A stretch of DNA of 13,119 nt from Actinomycetota bacterium (GCA_005885115.1 VAXX01000239.1:1-13119), one strand, 5' to 3'; counted from the stretch's first letter, positions 6,633 to 13,119 are shown. Program-made: numbers and translations. The notes: generated by a model from the letters alone, not told the origin.

Positions 6633-7406
6633 TCAGTGAGCGGACACCGCGGCCCAGGCGACGGTGACCTCACCGAGTCGCCACCGGTTCGCCCGGTCGA
6701 GTACCGGCCAGGTCTGCGCCACCCGGGCCACCGTACGGATCCAGCGTTGCCGGGCACCGAGGCTCGCGTACGGGGCGGCCGCGCGCCAGGCCCCGTCCAG
6801 TGCGGTGACGAACCCGTGTACCGGCTGCCCCGGTACGTTGTGGTGGATCAGCGCCTTGGGCAGCCGCTCCGCCAGGGTGGCCGGAGTATCCAGCGTGGAC
6901 AGTCGGGCGGCCAGGGTCAGGGACACCGGCCCCGCTCCGGACAGGCGTACCCAGGTGGCCAGGCGCCCCGGCTCGTCACAGGTACCCTCCACGACCGCCC
7001 CGGCCGGGGCGAGCTGACCCGACATCGCGGCCCAGGCCGGCTCGACCTCGGACAGCGGGTACTGCCGCAGCACGTTCATCGCCCGGACCAGGACCGGCCG
7101 CAGCCCGGCCAGCTCGAAGCCGCCGCGCTGGAACGTCAGGTACGGCGGGTCGGCGGCGGGGAGCGCCTCGGCCACCCGTACCGGATCGATCTCCAGGCCC
7201 ACCACCCGCACATCCGGCCGTACCCGCGCCAACCGGGCCCGCAGCTCGACCGTCGTGACCGGTGACGCGCCGTAGCCCAGGTCGACCACCACGGGGTCGG
7301 CGGCCGCCCGCAGCGTCGCGCCGAGCGTGCCGGCCAGCCACCCGTCCACCCGGCGCAACCGGTTCGGGTTGGTCGTACCCCGGGTGACGGCGCCGACCGG
7401 CTTCAC
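6633..7406 (-). CDS. Class I SAM-dependent methyltransferase-like protein
   Basis: A 257-residue protein with Rossmann methyltransferase marks. Motif I is VVVDLGYGASPVTT (39-52), and Glu72 and Asp74 in GLEIDPVRV end the second strand and would hold the SAM ribose. A post-motif segment is LVRAMNVLRQYPLSEVEPAW (106-125). The C-terminal half (about 175-257) has no recognised domain but is Trp- and Ala-rich. Substrate is unknown. The GTG at 7406 begins MKPVGAVTRGTTNPNRLRRVDGWL; the RG/NPNRLRR leader looks conserved in this group, but there is no good Shine-Dalgarno sequence, so the exact start is uncertain. The gene starts 51 nt after the broken SDR with a hairpin between, so it may have depended on the SDR promoter or have its own. 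Confidence 0.75.
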   Translation of the reverse strand: MKPVGAVTRGTTNPNRLRRVDGWLAGTLGATLRAAADPVVVDLGYGASPVTTVELRARLARVRPDVRVVGLEIDPVRVAEALPAADPPYLTFQRGGFELAGLRPVLVRAMNVLRQYPLSEVEPAWAAMSGQLAPAGAVVEGTCDEPGRLATWVRLSGAGPVSLTLAARLSTLDTPATLAERLPKALIHHNVPGQPVHGFVTALDGAWRAAAPYASLGARQRWIRTVARVAQTWPVLDRANRWRLGEVTVAWAAVSAH

Positions 7407-7440
7407 GGCACGCGCGCCGACCGTCGGTCCAGGCGCCGCG

Positions 7441-7459
7441 GACGGCCGGGCAGGCCGTC
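7441..7459 (-). terminator. Perfect 7-bp hairpin at the end of the SDR pseudogene
   Basis: GACGGCC pairs with GGCCGTC across a 5-nt loop (GGGCA). It overlaps the stop codon of the SDR (7460-7458). No U-tract follows, which is common in actinobacteria. Position supports a terminator or attenuator ahead of the methyltransferase gene. Confidence 0.45.
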
Positions 7460-8151
7460 AGACGTTGACACGATGCACCTTGTACTGGGCGGCCTGGGCC
7501 AGCGGCCGGACCACCAGCCGGTCGACGTTGACATGGTGCGGCCGGGTCGCGCACCAGGCGATGCAGTCGGCGATGTCCTCGGCGGTCAGCGGCTCGGCGA
7601 CGCCGGCGTACGTGGCGGCGGCCTTCGCCGCGTCGCCGTCGTACCGGTTGAGCGCGAACTCGTCGGTCTTCACCATGCCCGGGTCGATCTCGACCACCCG
7701 GATCGGGCGGCCGTTGAGCTCCAGTGGAGCTGAGCACCACGACGGTACCGGTGCCCGAGCGCTCCAGCGCGGGCAGCAGCGCCTGGGTCACCCGGACCGT
7801 ACCCAGCACGTTGACCTCGTACATCCACTGCCAGTCGGCGACGTCGGCCGACTCGACCGGTTCGCTGCCGCGCGCCCCGCCGGCGTTGTTGACCAGCAGC
7901 GTCAGCTCGCCGGTCAGCCCTTCGACGGTGTCCCGCAGCTCGGCGACGTCGCCGGCCCGGGTGATGTCGGCGACCACGGCGGTAGCCGCGCCGCCACCGG
8001 CGGTGATCTCCTTGGCCAGCGTCTCCAGCCGCTGCGCCCGGCGGGCGACCGCGACGACGTGGAAACCCTCGGTGGCCAGGCGGCGCGCGGTGGCCGCGCC
8101 GATCCCGCTGGAGGCTCCGGTGACAACGGCGATCGGGTACGTCGACGGCAT
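7458..8151 (-). pseudogene. Short-chain dehydrogenase/reductase with internal deletion and frameshift
   Basis: Two parts of one SDR lie in different frames. The N-terminal part runs from ATG at 8151 for 143 residues and includes the NADP(H) motif TGASSGIG (11-18), NNAG (88-91) and the strand VVVLSST (137-143) that carries the catalytic Ser. The C-terminal part resumes in another frame at about 7724 with LELNGRPIRVVEIDPGMV and runs 88 residues to TGA at 7460-7458. Intact SDRs of this type have about 25-30 residues between these points, including the catalytic Tyr-x-x-x-Lys. That segment is absent, so about 80 nt appear lost. Reading on in the first frame gives a meaningless Arg/Pro/Gly-rich tail. 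The enzyme would be dead as written. A 15-bp palindrome sits exactly at the junction. Either a true pseudogene or an assembly error. Confidence 0.85.
7717..7731. repeat. Palindrome at the SDR deletion junction
   Basis: AGCTCCA-G-TGGAGCT is a perfect inverted repeat with a single central base. The reading frame of the SDR breaks at 7722-7725, inside this palindrome. It may be the product of the deletion or the remains of a hairpin that promoted it. Confidence 0.8.
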
Positions 8152-8180
8152 GTGCCCATCTTCGCCGACCACCCGCGGTA

Positions 8181-8203
8181 TCCGCACACCGACGGCGTGC
8201 GGA
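8181..8203. promoter_or_regulatory. Inverted repeat between the SDR and CBM genes
   Basis: TCCGCAC and GTGCGGA form a perfect 7-bp inverted repeat around a 9-nt spacer. It lies 30 nt upstream of the SDR start and about 95 nt upstream of the CBM gene, in the only divergent promoter region on this side of the window. It could be an operator or an mRNA leader hairpin; no regulator is identified. Confidence 0.4.
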
Positions 8204-8210
8204 CGGGTTT

Positions 8211-8274
8211 GAACGTGTCTGTTCAGCGGAACACGTAGTGGGATTCGTCGATTAAGATGGATAAGATCACGTAG
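8211..8274. promoter_or_regulatory. AT-richer divergent promoter region with short repeats
   Basis: This stretch holds GAAC (8211), GTTC (8221) and GAAC (8229) half-sites giving the small hairpin TGTTC-AGCG-GAACA (8220-8233). There are two CACGTAG direct repeats (8232-8238 and 8268-8274) and two TAAGAT hexamers (8253-8258 and 8262-8267) that could act as -10 boxes for the CBM gene. No good -35 box is seen. The base composition drop supports a promoter; which element works is unknown. Confidence 0.35.
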
Positions 8275-8287
8275 CACGCGTGCAACC

Positions 8288-8293
8288 GAGGAG
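8288..8293 (+). promoter_or_regulatory. Ribosome binding site of the CBM gene
   Basis: GAGGAG ends 5 nt before the GTG at 8299. An ATG at 8297 is out of frame, so this site settles the GTG as the start. Confidence 0.7.
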
Positions 8294-8298
8294 CCCAT

Positions 8299-9114
8299 GT
8301 GTCCGGCGGTCGGCATCGACACCGTTTCTGGGGGGACCGCCCCCGTGGCCTGCGGCCACTGACGGTACTCGCGCTGTGCTGCGTGGTCGCCGTGCTGGCG
8401 GTCCTGGCCACCCAGGCCACCCATCCGTACGGGACGGGGCAGACCTCGACCGCGGCGGCCGACGGCGGCAACACCGACTCGACCGACCCGAGCGCCTCCG
8501 ACCCGTCCACGGACGAGCCGTCCACCGATCCGGCCGCGGACAACACCGACGAGCCCAGCCCACCGGCGACGACCACCGAGCCGGCTCCCGTCCCGGCGCC
8601 ACCGGCCGCTCCGGCAGGGCAGAACCCGGCTCCGGTACCGGTGCCGATTCCCGTACCCGTGCCCGATCCGGGCCAGCCCACGCCGACCGCCACGGCGACG
8701 CCCTCGCCGTCGCCCGCCCCACCGCCCGGCCCCGTCTCGTACGAGGCGGAGAGCTCCACCAACACGCTGGCCGGCACCCGGATCATGAGTTGCGCGACGT
8801 GTTCGGGCGGCAAGAAGGTCGGCTACGTCGGCAAGGCGAACACCCTGCAGTTCAACAACGTGGCCTGGGGCAAGGGCGGCAGCGTACTGCTGGTGATCTC
8901 GTACATCAACGGGGACACCACCTCGCGCAAGGCGCAGATCAGCATCGACGGCGGTACCCCGGTCACGATCAGCTTCGGCTCGACGAACAACTGGACCAAC
9001 GTCCGTACGCTGACTCTCAAGGTCATTATCAACCCGGGTGCGAACCGCATCACCCTGGGCTACCCGAGTGCGTACGGGCCCGACATCGACCGGATTACCC
9101 TCCGTTCCCAATAA
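8299..9114 (+). CDS. Membrane-anchored protein with CBM35/CBM6-like carbohydrate-binding domain
   Basis: A 271-residue protein in three parts. Residues 1-20 are basic and cytoplasmic, 20-40 form one hydrophobic segment (LTVLALCCVVAVLAVLA) serving as a signal anchor, and 45-145 are a low-complexity linker rich in Asp/Ser/Thr and then Pro (VPVPIPVPVP at 113-122). Residues 147-269 look like a CBM35/CBM6-type beta-sandwich: the opening SYEAESS, GGKKVGYVG (170-178), the TLQFNNV strand, ISIDGGTP, and the ending YGPDIDRITL with the Asp-Ile-Asp typical of these modules. Cys165 and Cys168 (SCATCSG) may form a disulfide. No catalytic domain is attached, so it probably displays a sugar-binding module on the cell surface. 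The ligand is unknown. It has its own promoter region and Shine-Dalgarno sequence, and a hairpin follows it. Confidence 0.85.
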   Translation: MSGGRHRHRFWGDRPRGLRPLTVLALCCVVAVLAVLATQATHPYGTGQTSTAAADGGNTDSTDPSASDPSTDEPSTDPAADNTDEPSPPATTTEPAPVPAPPAAPAGQNPAPVPVPIPVPVPDPGQPTPTATATPSPSPAPPPGPVSYEAESSTNTLAGTRIMSCATCSGGKKVGYVGKANTLQFNNVAWGKGGSVLLVISYINGDTTSRKAQISIDGGTPVTISFGSTNNWTNVRTLTLKVIINPGANRITLGYPSAYGPDIDRITLRSQ

Positions 9115-9124
9115 GTCCGATTGG

Positions 9125-9143
9125 CAAGCCCCTTGGGAGCTTG
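9125..9143 (+). terminator. Imperfect hairpin after the CBM gene
   Basis: CAAGC pairs with GCTTG over a 9-nt loop that can itself pair in part (CC with GG). It begins 10 nt after the CBM stop and lies before the proposed mshA promoter, so it may end CBM transcription. No U-tract. Weak. Confidence 0.3.
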
Positions 9144-9176
9144 GTCACTTCACCGGGTGACTCCGCCGCGCGCGAG

Positions 9177-9202
9177 GGAAGATGCCGGAGGCGCATCGGG
9201 TT
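9177..9202 (+). promoter_or_regulatory. Sigma-R-like promoter upstream of mshA
   Basis: GGAAG (9177-9181) and GTT (9200-9202) are separated by 18 nt, close to the actinobacterial sigma-R consensus GGAAT-N18/19-GTT. A transcript would start near 9210, giving a leader of about 45 nt before the GTG at 9256. In Streptomyces coelicolor mshA is reported to be under sigma-R control during thiol oxidation, so the location fits. The match is by eye and one base of the -35 differs. Confidence 0.5.
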
Positions 9203-9243
9203 GAGCCGGTTGGACCCGGGCATCTGGGACCAGTGGGTGAGCC

Positions 9244-9249
9244 GAGGAG
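9244..9249 (+). promoter_or_regulatory. Ribosome binding site of mshA
   Basis: GAGGAG ends 6 nt before the GTG at 9256. An ATG at 9254 is in the wrong frame, so the GTG is the start. Confidence 0.75.
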
Positions 9250-9255
9250 CGGAAT

Positions 9256-10566
9256 GTGACGCGGGCAAGCAGGCTGCTCAGGATCAACAGTTCGTCGCCG
9301 CGCCGGGTCGCCGTACTCTCCGTACACACCTCCCAGCTGAACCAGCCGGGTACCTGCGACGCGGGCGGCATGAACGTCTACATCGTCGAGGTCGCCCGCC
9401 GGCTCGCCCAGGCCGGGGTCGAGGTCGAGGTGTTCACCCGGGCCACCTCCGGTGACCTGCCCGCCTGCGTCGAGATGGCCCCCGGGGTACTGGTCCGGCA
9501 CGTGATCACCGGACCGCTCGAGGACCTGGCGAAGGAGGACCTGCCCGCCCACCTGTGCGCGTTCACCCACGGCGTCCTGCGGGCCGAGGCGGCCCGCTCG
9601 CCCGGCTGGTACGACCTGGTCCACTCGCACTACTGGCTCTCCGGCCAGGTGGGCTGGCTGGCCAAGGAGCGCTGGGGGGTGCCGCTGGTACACACCGCGC
9701 ACACCCTGGCCAAGGTGAAGAACCGCAAGCTCGCCGACGGGGACCGCCCGGAGCCGCCGGCCCGGGTACACGGGGAGGAACTGGTCGTCGGCGAGGCCGA
9801 CCGGCTGGTGGCCAACACGCCGACCGAGGCCCGCGAGCTCATCGACCTGTACGGCGCCCCGGTCGACCGGGTCAGCGTGGTGGAGCCCGGCGTGGACCTG
9901 GACCGGTTCACCCCGCCGGCGCTGGGCCGGGAGGACGCCGTACGTACGGCCGCCCGGCGCCGCCTCGGGCTGCCCGAGCGCGGGCACGTGGTCGCGTTCG
10001 TCGGCCGGATCCAGCCGCTCAAGGCGCCCGACGTCCTCCTGCGCGCGGTCGCCCAATTGCCGCCCCACCTCACCGACGGGTTGACCGTCGCGATCGTCGG
10101 CGGCAACAGCGGCTCCGGCCTGGACCTCGCGGGACTGGCCGGCACGCTGGGCATCGCCGAGCGGGTACGGTTCCTTCCGCCGCAGAGCCGGACCGCCCTG
10201 CCCGACCTGTACCGGGCCGCCGACCTCGTCGCCGTACCGAGCTACAACGAGTCCTTCGGGCTGGTCGCGCTGGAGGCGCAGGCGTGCGGTACCCCGGTCG
10301 TGGCGGCCGCCGTCGGTGGCCTGGTCACGGCGGTACGCGACAACGTGTCCGGGGTACTCGTCGAGGGCCACGACCCGGAGACCTGGGCCCGGGTGCTGGG
10401 TGGGCTGCTCGCCGAGCCCGGGCACCGCGCCCGGCTGGCCCGCGGCGCGATCGCCCACGCGCAGCAGTTCTCCTGGAACCAGACCGCGGCCGGCCTGCTC
10501 GCGGTCTACCGTGACGCGGTGAGCCAGCAGCGGATCGCCGCGACCAACCTCGCCGCCGTGCGATGA
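9256..10566 (+). CDS. mshA: D-inositol-3-phosphate glycosyltransferase MshA
   Basis: MshA is a cytoplasmic GT4-family enzyme that joins UDP-GlcNAc to 1L-myo-inositol-1-phosphate, the first step of mycothiol synthesis. The 436-residue protein is full length. The N-terminal domain has [20 protein letters not shown] (24-43), the acceptor-side signature with the Gly-Gly-Met loop, and [11 protein letters not shown] (120-130). The C-terminal domain has the UDP-sugar site [10 protein letters not shown] (250-259, Arg251 and Lys256) and the GT-B EX7E motif in [10 protein letters not shown] (Glu332 and Glu340). GNSGSG (283-288) also matches known MshA proteins. The stop overlaps the next ATG (ATGA), so ybjN is translationally coupled. 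A sigma-R-like promoter upstream suggests induction by thiol oxidation. All ten GTA valine codons in this gene precede a C, making GTAC (see findings). Confidence 0.97.
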   Translation: MTRASRLLRINSSSPRRVAVLSVHTSQLNQPGTCDAGGMNVYIVEVARRLAQAGVEVEVFTRATSGDLPACVEMAPGVLVRHVITGPLEDLAKEDLPAHLCAFTHGVLRAEAARSPGWYDLVHSHYWLSGQVGWLAKERWGVPLVHTAHTLAKVKNRKLADGDRPEPPARVHGEELVVGEADRLVANTPTEARELIDLYGAPVDRVSVVEPGVDLDRFTPPALGREDAVRTAARRRLGLPERGHVVAFVGRIQPLKAPDVLLRAVAQLPPHLTDGLTVAIVGGNSGSGLDLAGLAGTLGIAERVRFLPPQSRTALPDLYRAADLVAVPSYNESFGLVALEAQACGTPVVAAAVGGLVTAVRDNVSGVLVEGHDPETWARVLGGLLAEPGHRARLARGAIAHAQQFSWNQTAAGLLAVYRDAVSQQRIAATNLAAVR

Positions 10567-11051
10567 CCGAGGTCACCTCGGTGATCGAGGCCGTCCTCGC
10601 CGAGGGCGGACTGGCCTTCGAGCGCACCGGGGACCGGGCGTACGCGGTGACCCTCCCCGGTACCCACAAGCTCACAACGACGTGCAACCTGATCGTCGGC
10701 GCGCACGCGCTGCGGATCGAGGCGTTCGTGATGCGCCAGCCCGACGAGCGCCGCGAGGAGCTGTGGGCCTGGCTGTTGCAGCGCAACGCCCGGATGTACG
10801 GGGTCGCCTTCGCCATCGACAAGGCCGGCGACGTGTACCTGACCGGCCGGGTACCCCTGCACGCCGTCACCGCGCAGGAGCTGGACCGGTTGCTGGGTGC
10901 GGTGTTGACCTACGCCGACGAGAGCTTCGACACGATGCTGTCGATCGGCTTCGGCGACGCCATCCGCCGCGAGTGGGCCTGGCGGGTCAAGCGCGGCGAG
11001 TCCCTGGCCAACCTGCAGGCGTTCGCGCACCTGGTCGAGCCGCCCTCGTGA
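10563..11051 (+). CDS. YbjN domain-containing protein
   Basis: A 162-residue protein of the YbjN superfamily, a soluble type III-secretion-chaperone-like fold that often sits next to mshA in actinobacteria. Recognisable parts are the N-terminal helix with [15 protein letters not shown], the strands [20 protein letters not shown] (22-41), [13 protein letters not shown] (49-61), a helix [20 protein letters not shown] (67-86), [14 protein letters not shown] (90-103), and a long C-terminal helix [20 protein letters not shown]. Biochemical function is unknown; E. coli YbjN affects motility and stress traits. The start ATG overlaps the mshA stop. Co-transcription with mshA suggests a link with thiol stress, but this is inference. 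The gene converges with the MFS gene, 210 nt away. Confidence 0.88.
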   Translation: MTEVTSVIEAVLAEGGLAFERTGDRAYAVTLPGTHKLTTTCNLIVGAHALRIEAFVMRQPDERREELWAWLLQRNARMYGVAFAIDKAGDVYLTGRVPLHAVTAQELDRLLGAVLTYADESFDTMLSIGFGDAIRREWAWRVKRGESLANLQAFAHLVEPPS

Positions 11052-11073
11052 GCTTGGTGACACGGGTAACCCC

Positions 11074-11103
11074 TTGAGGCGGGTAGCCGCGGGCGCGTAA
11101 CTT
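11074..11103 (+). promoter_or_regulatory. Orphan sigma-70-like promoter candidate
   Basis: TTGAGG (11074-11079) and TAACTT (11098-11103) with an 18-nt spacer resemble a housekeeping promoter. It points into the 210-nt convergent gap 11052-11261, where I see no convincing gene. A transcript would start near 11109 and be antisense to the 3' end of the MFS gene if it passed the hairpin at 11222-11250. It may drive a short RNA of about 140 nt, or be chance. Confidence 0.3.
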
Positions 11104-11221
11104 GGTCGCAAGACCGGCGCGCGCTGGCAGCGTTCCTCAAGTGGGGCGTGGGGGGTGTGGCGGGCGCGGTCGAGGGTGGCGCAGCGTTGGGGGACGGGGT
11201 ACGCCACCGGACGGCGGACGC

Positions 11222-11250
11222 GGCCGGCGCGGGGTGCACTCCGCGCGGCC
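11222..11250. terminator. Bidirectional terminator between ybjN-like and MFS genes
   Basis: An 8-bp stem GCGCGGGG/CTCCGCGC (one G-U pair) with a TGCA loop is extended by GGCC/GGCC after a single bulged G, for about 12 pairs. It lies 12 nt past the MFS stop and between two converging genes, the standard place for a shared terminator. The rest of 11052-11261 holds no gene I can support. Confidence 0.6.
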
Positions 11251-11261
11251 CGCCGCCGTCC

Positions 11262-12476
11262 TTACGCCGCAACCAGTTCGTCGGCCCGGGTGGCCGCCAC
11301 CCGGCGTTCGCGCGGTCCGGAGGCGGCCAGGTGCCCGGCACTGGCCGCGAGGCCCAGACCGGCGCAGACCAGCCAGTGCCACGGCCCGAACTCCTGGAAG
11401 CTCAGCCCGCCCAGCGCCGGCGCGAGGAACGCGGCCAGCGAGAAGGTCAGGAAGAACACCGCCTGGTACCGGGCCCGGATCGTCGGCGGGGCGAGCTCGG
11501 CGATGACGGCGGCGTTGGGCGGCGCGGCGAGCATGCTGCCGGCCGTCCAGACCACGGCGGCGGCCAGGTACCCGGGCAGCACGTCGACGAACCTCACGCT
11601 GCCGTACCCGACGGCGAGCAGCGCGGTCGCGAGCGCGAGTACGGAACCCTTGCGGCGCCTTTGGATCAGCGCCGGTACGAACAACTGACCGAGGACGATC
11701 AGCACCGCGCCGAGCGAGATGACCAGCCCGTACCCGGCCGGGGGCAGGTGGTCCGCCTTCATCGACAGCGGCAGGATCGTGCTGCTCTGCGCGTACAGCA
11801 CGGCCTGGATCAGGGTGAGCCCGACGAACGCGAGGAAGATCCGGTCGGTCAGCGCGGTACGGATACCGTGCCCGGCCGGCGCCTCGACGTGCCCGGCCGG
11901 CAGGCTCTCCGGCACCTTCGCCAGCACCAGCAGCGCGGCCACCAGCGTCGCGCTCCCGTCGATGACGAACAGCAGCGTGAAGCTGACCTCCGCGACCAGC
12001 CCGGCGATCAGCGAGGCGGCCGCCGTACCGAGGTTGAACGCCCAGAACTGGAGGTTGAACGCCCGGGTACGGTCGGCCTCCGGTACCACGTCGACGATCG
12101 CGGCCACGGCCGCCGGGCCGGTCATCGTCGTGAACGCCCCGACCAGCCCGGTCAGGGCGGCGATCAGGGGCAGCGCGGTGGCCAGGCCCAGGGCGTACAT
12201 CAGGATGCCGGCACCGGCGTACCCGAGCAGCAGGGTCCGCCGCCGGCCCCAGCGGTCGGCGAGCACTCCGCCCAGGAGGGTGCCGGCGGCGCCGCCCACC
12301 CCGAACCCGCCGACCACGACCCCGGCGGCGGCCGGCGTCAGGTGCCGCGGCCCGGTCAGGTACAGCGACAGGAACAGGATCGCGAACGCGCCGGCCCGGT
12401 TGATCAGGATGCCGGTCCACAGGTACCAGAAGGTCTTCGGCAGGCCCCCGGCCGTCTGCCGTAACCAGCCCCGCAC
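11262..12476 (-). CDS. MFS family transporter
   Basis: A 404-residue major facilitator superfamily protein of the drug/metabolite efflux type with about 12 hydrophobic segments. The loop 2-3 signature [15 protein letters not shown] (69-83, motif A) is intact. Other landmarks are [23 protein letters not shown] in the first helix, the TGPAAVAAI segment, the charged central loop around [15 protein letters not shown], and RRRKG between later helices. The start is GTG at 12476: GGAGG lies 5 nt upstream, and the protein begins just before the conserved [16 protein letters not shown]. Earlier in-frame starts would run into the phosphoglycerate mutase sequence. The usual intergenic region upstream seems missing (see the pseudogene), so the promoter may be lost. 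Substrate cannot be told from sequence. Confidence 0.9.
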   Translation of the reverse strand: MRGWLRQTAGGLPKTFWYLWTGILINRAGAFAILFLSLYLTGPRHLTPAAAGVVVGGFGVGGAAGTLLGGVLADRWGRRRTLLLGYAGAGILMYALGLATALPLIAALTGLVGAFTTMTGPAAVAAIVDVVPEADRTRAFNLQFWAFNLGTAAASLIAGLVAEVSFTLLFVIDGSATLVAALLVLAKVPESLPAGHVEAPAGHGIRTALTDRIFLAFVGLTLIQAVLYAQSSTILPLSMKADHLPPAGYGLVISLGAVLIVLGQLFVPALIQRRRKGSVLALATALLAVGYGSVRFVDVLPGYLAAAVVWTAGSMLAAPPNAAVIAELAPPTIRARYQAVFFLTFSLAAFLAPALGGLSFQEFGPWHWLVCAGLGLAASAGHLAASGPRERRVAATRADELVAA

Positions 12477-12481
12477 CCGCG

Positions 12482-12486
12482 CCTCC
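12482..12486 (-). promoter_or_regulatory. Ribosome binding site deciding the MFS start
   Basis: On the minus strand GGAGG ends 5 nt before the GTG at 12476. It fixes the start well inside a longer open frame that extends into the neighbouring gene. Confidence 0.75.
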
Positions 12487-12504
12487 GTCCCGTTGTTCCA
12501 TCCG

Positions 12505-13119
12505 GCAGCCCGCCGCGGCGGCGAGCTGCTGCGCGCGAAGGGCCTGCTGCCCGACGTCGTGCACACCTCGGTGCTGCGCCGGGCGATCCGGACCGCCGAG
12601 CTGTCGCTGCACGCCGCCGACCGGCACTGGATTCCGGTGCGCCGGACCTGGCGGCTCAACGAGCGGCACTACGGGGCGTTGCAGGGCAAGAACAAGAAGC
12701 AGACCCTGGAGGCGTACGGCGAGGAGCAGTTCATGCTCTGGCGCCGCTCGTACGACGTACCGCCGCCGCCGATCGCGGCCGACGACGAGTTCTCCCAGTT
12801 CGCCGACCCCCGGTACGCCGCCCTCCCGCCCGAGGCGCGCCCGGCCACCGAGTGCCTGAAGGACGTCCTGGCCCGGGCACTGCCGTACTGGTACGACGCG
12901 ATCGTCCCGGACCTGCTGACCGGGCAGACCGTACTGGTGGCCGCGCACGGGAACTCGCTGCGCGCGATCGTCAAGCACCTCGACCGGATCTCCGACGAGG
13001 CGATCGCGAAGCTGAACATCCCGACCGGCATCCCGCTGCGGTACGACCTGGACCCGCAGACCCTGCGGCCGGTGACCCCCGGCGGGGAGTACCTCGACCC
13101 GGAGGCGGCCGTGGCCGCC
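12505..13119 (+). pseudogene. gpmA: 2,3-bisphosphoglycerate-dependent phosphoglycerate mutase, N-terminus missing, 3' end beyond window
   Basis: Homology to GpmA (interconverts 3- and 2-phosphoglycerate in glycolysis) starts abruptly at [13 protein letters not shown] (about 12505) and continues to the window edge. Present are [14 protein letters not shown] (substrate Arg), [12 protein letters not shown] (catalytic Glu), [12 protein letters not shown] and [15 protein letters not shown] (second active-site His). Missing are roughly the first 40 residues, including LRHG with the phosphorylated His and the TGWxD segment. No start codon with a Shine-Dalgarno sequence stands in their place: just 20-30 bases upstream is the ribosome binding site of the divergent MFS gene. 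The body shows no frameshift and keeps normal codon bias, so the loss is recent or an assembly error. As written it cannot be active. Confidence 0.85.
12510..12521. repeat. 12-bp perfect palindrome at the truncated edge of gpmA
   Basis: CCGCCG-CGGCGG lies within the first five surviving codons of the phosphoglycerate mutase, next to the point where homology begins. Such GC palindromes favour polymerase slippage and assembly collapse. Confidence 0.7.

Noticed and set aside
8211..8224. LexA/SOS box resembling GAAC-N-GTTC
   Set aside because: The spacing is 6 nt, whereas the actinobacterial SOS box has GAAC-N4-GTTC, and no repair gene lies nearby.
8611..8740. Pro-Val repeat DNA as a possible tandem repeat array or recombination element
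   Set aside because: It is the coding sequence of a low-complexity extracellular linker, with irregular units and no flanking features.
6976..9111. A 711-codon minus-strand frame that joins the SDR N-terminus to flanking sequence
   Set aside because: Only the middle 143 residues resemble a protein family. The rest is antisense to the CBM gene or out-of-frame SDR and methyltransferase sequence.
11102..11506. Open frames starting in the ybjN-MFS gap on the + strand
   Set aside because: They run antisense into the MFS gene, have Gly/Arg-rich unlikely proteins, no Shine-Dalgarno sequence and cross the predicted terminator.
12477..12659. N-terminal extension of the MFS transporter into the gpmA region
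   Set aside because: The extra residues are antisense to conserved gpmA codons and a GGAGG site directly precedes the GTG at 12476.

Overview
The window looks like chromosomal DNA of a high-GC, mycothiol-producing actinomycete, probably of the Micromonosporaceae. The evidence is strongly GC-biased third codon positions, frequent GTG starts, many GTGA/ATGA start-stop overlaps, an mshA gene, a mycothiol-dependent-enzyme-family gene, and the order mshA - ybjN - phosphoglycerate mutase known from actinobacteria. I see no mobile element, tRNA, rRNA or CRISPR array.

Left part (2-4184, all +): a tightly packed run of six genes. They are the 3' end of an alpha/beta hydrolase, an AlaX-type alanyl-tRNA editing protein, an EI24/CysZ-like membrane protein, an unrecognised 126-residue protein, and two YbjQ-family proteins that each carry two tandem YbjQ domains. 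Stops and starts overlap or lie within about 10 nt, so this is probably one operon. A possible internal leaderless promoter precedes the membrane protein.

Middle part: a mycothiol-dependent maleylpyruvate-isomerase-family gene (-) converges on the operon and is divergent from murB (+, possibly leaderless). murB converges on a minus-strand group of MgtC/SapB membrane protein, a SAM-dependent methyltransferase and a short-chain dehydrogenase (SDR). The SDR is broken: an internal deletion removes the segment expected to hold the catalytic Tyr-x-x-x-Lys and shifts the frame. A membrane-anchored protein with a CBM35/CBM6-like domain runs the other way.

Right part: mshA (first step of mycothiol synthesis) overlaps a ybjN-like gene. 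A sigma-R-like promoter lies upstream of mshA, suggesting thiol-stress control. Past a strong bidirectional hairpin, an MFS transporter (-) stands back to back with a 2,3-bisphosphoglycerate-dependent phosphoglycerate mutase that lacks about its first 40 codons, including the active-site RHG motif, and runs off the right edge.

Most genes are ordinary housekeeping or conserved actinobacterial genes. The points most worth following are the two deletion-like lesions (each at or beside a perfect palindrome, so either real decay or assembly error), the four-domain YbjQ operon of unknown function, the sigma-R-like site at mshA, and a marked excess of GTAC/GGTACC. I found no clear undescribed defence or mobile system.
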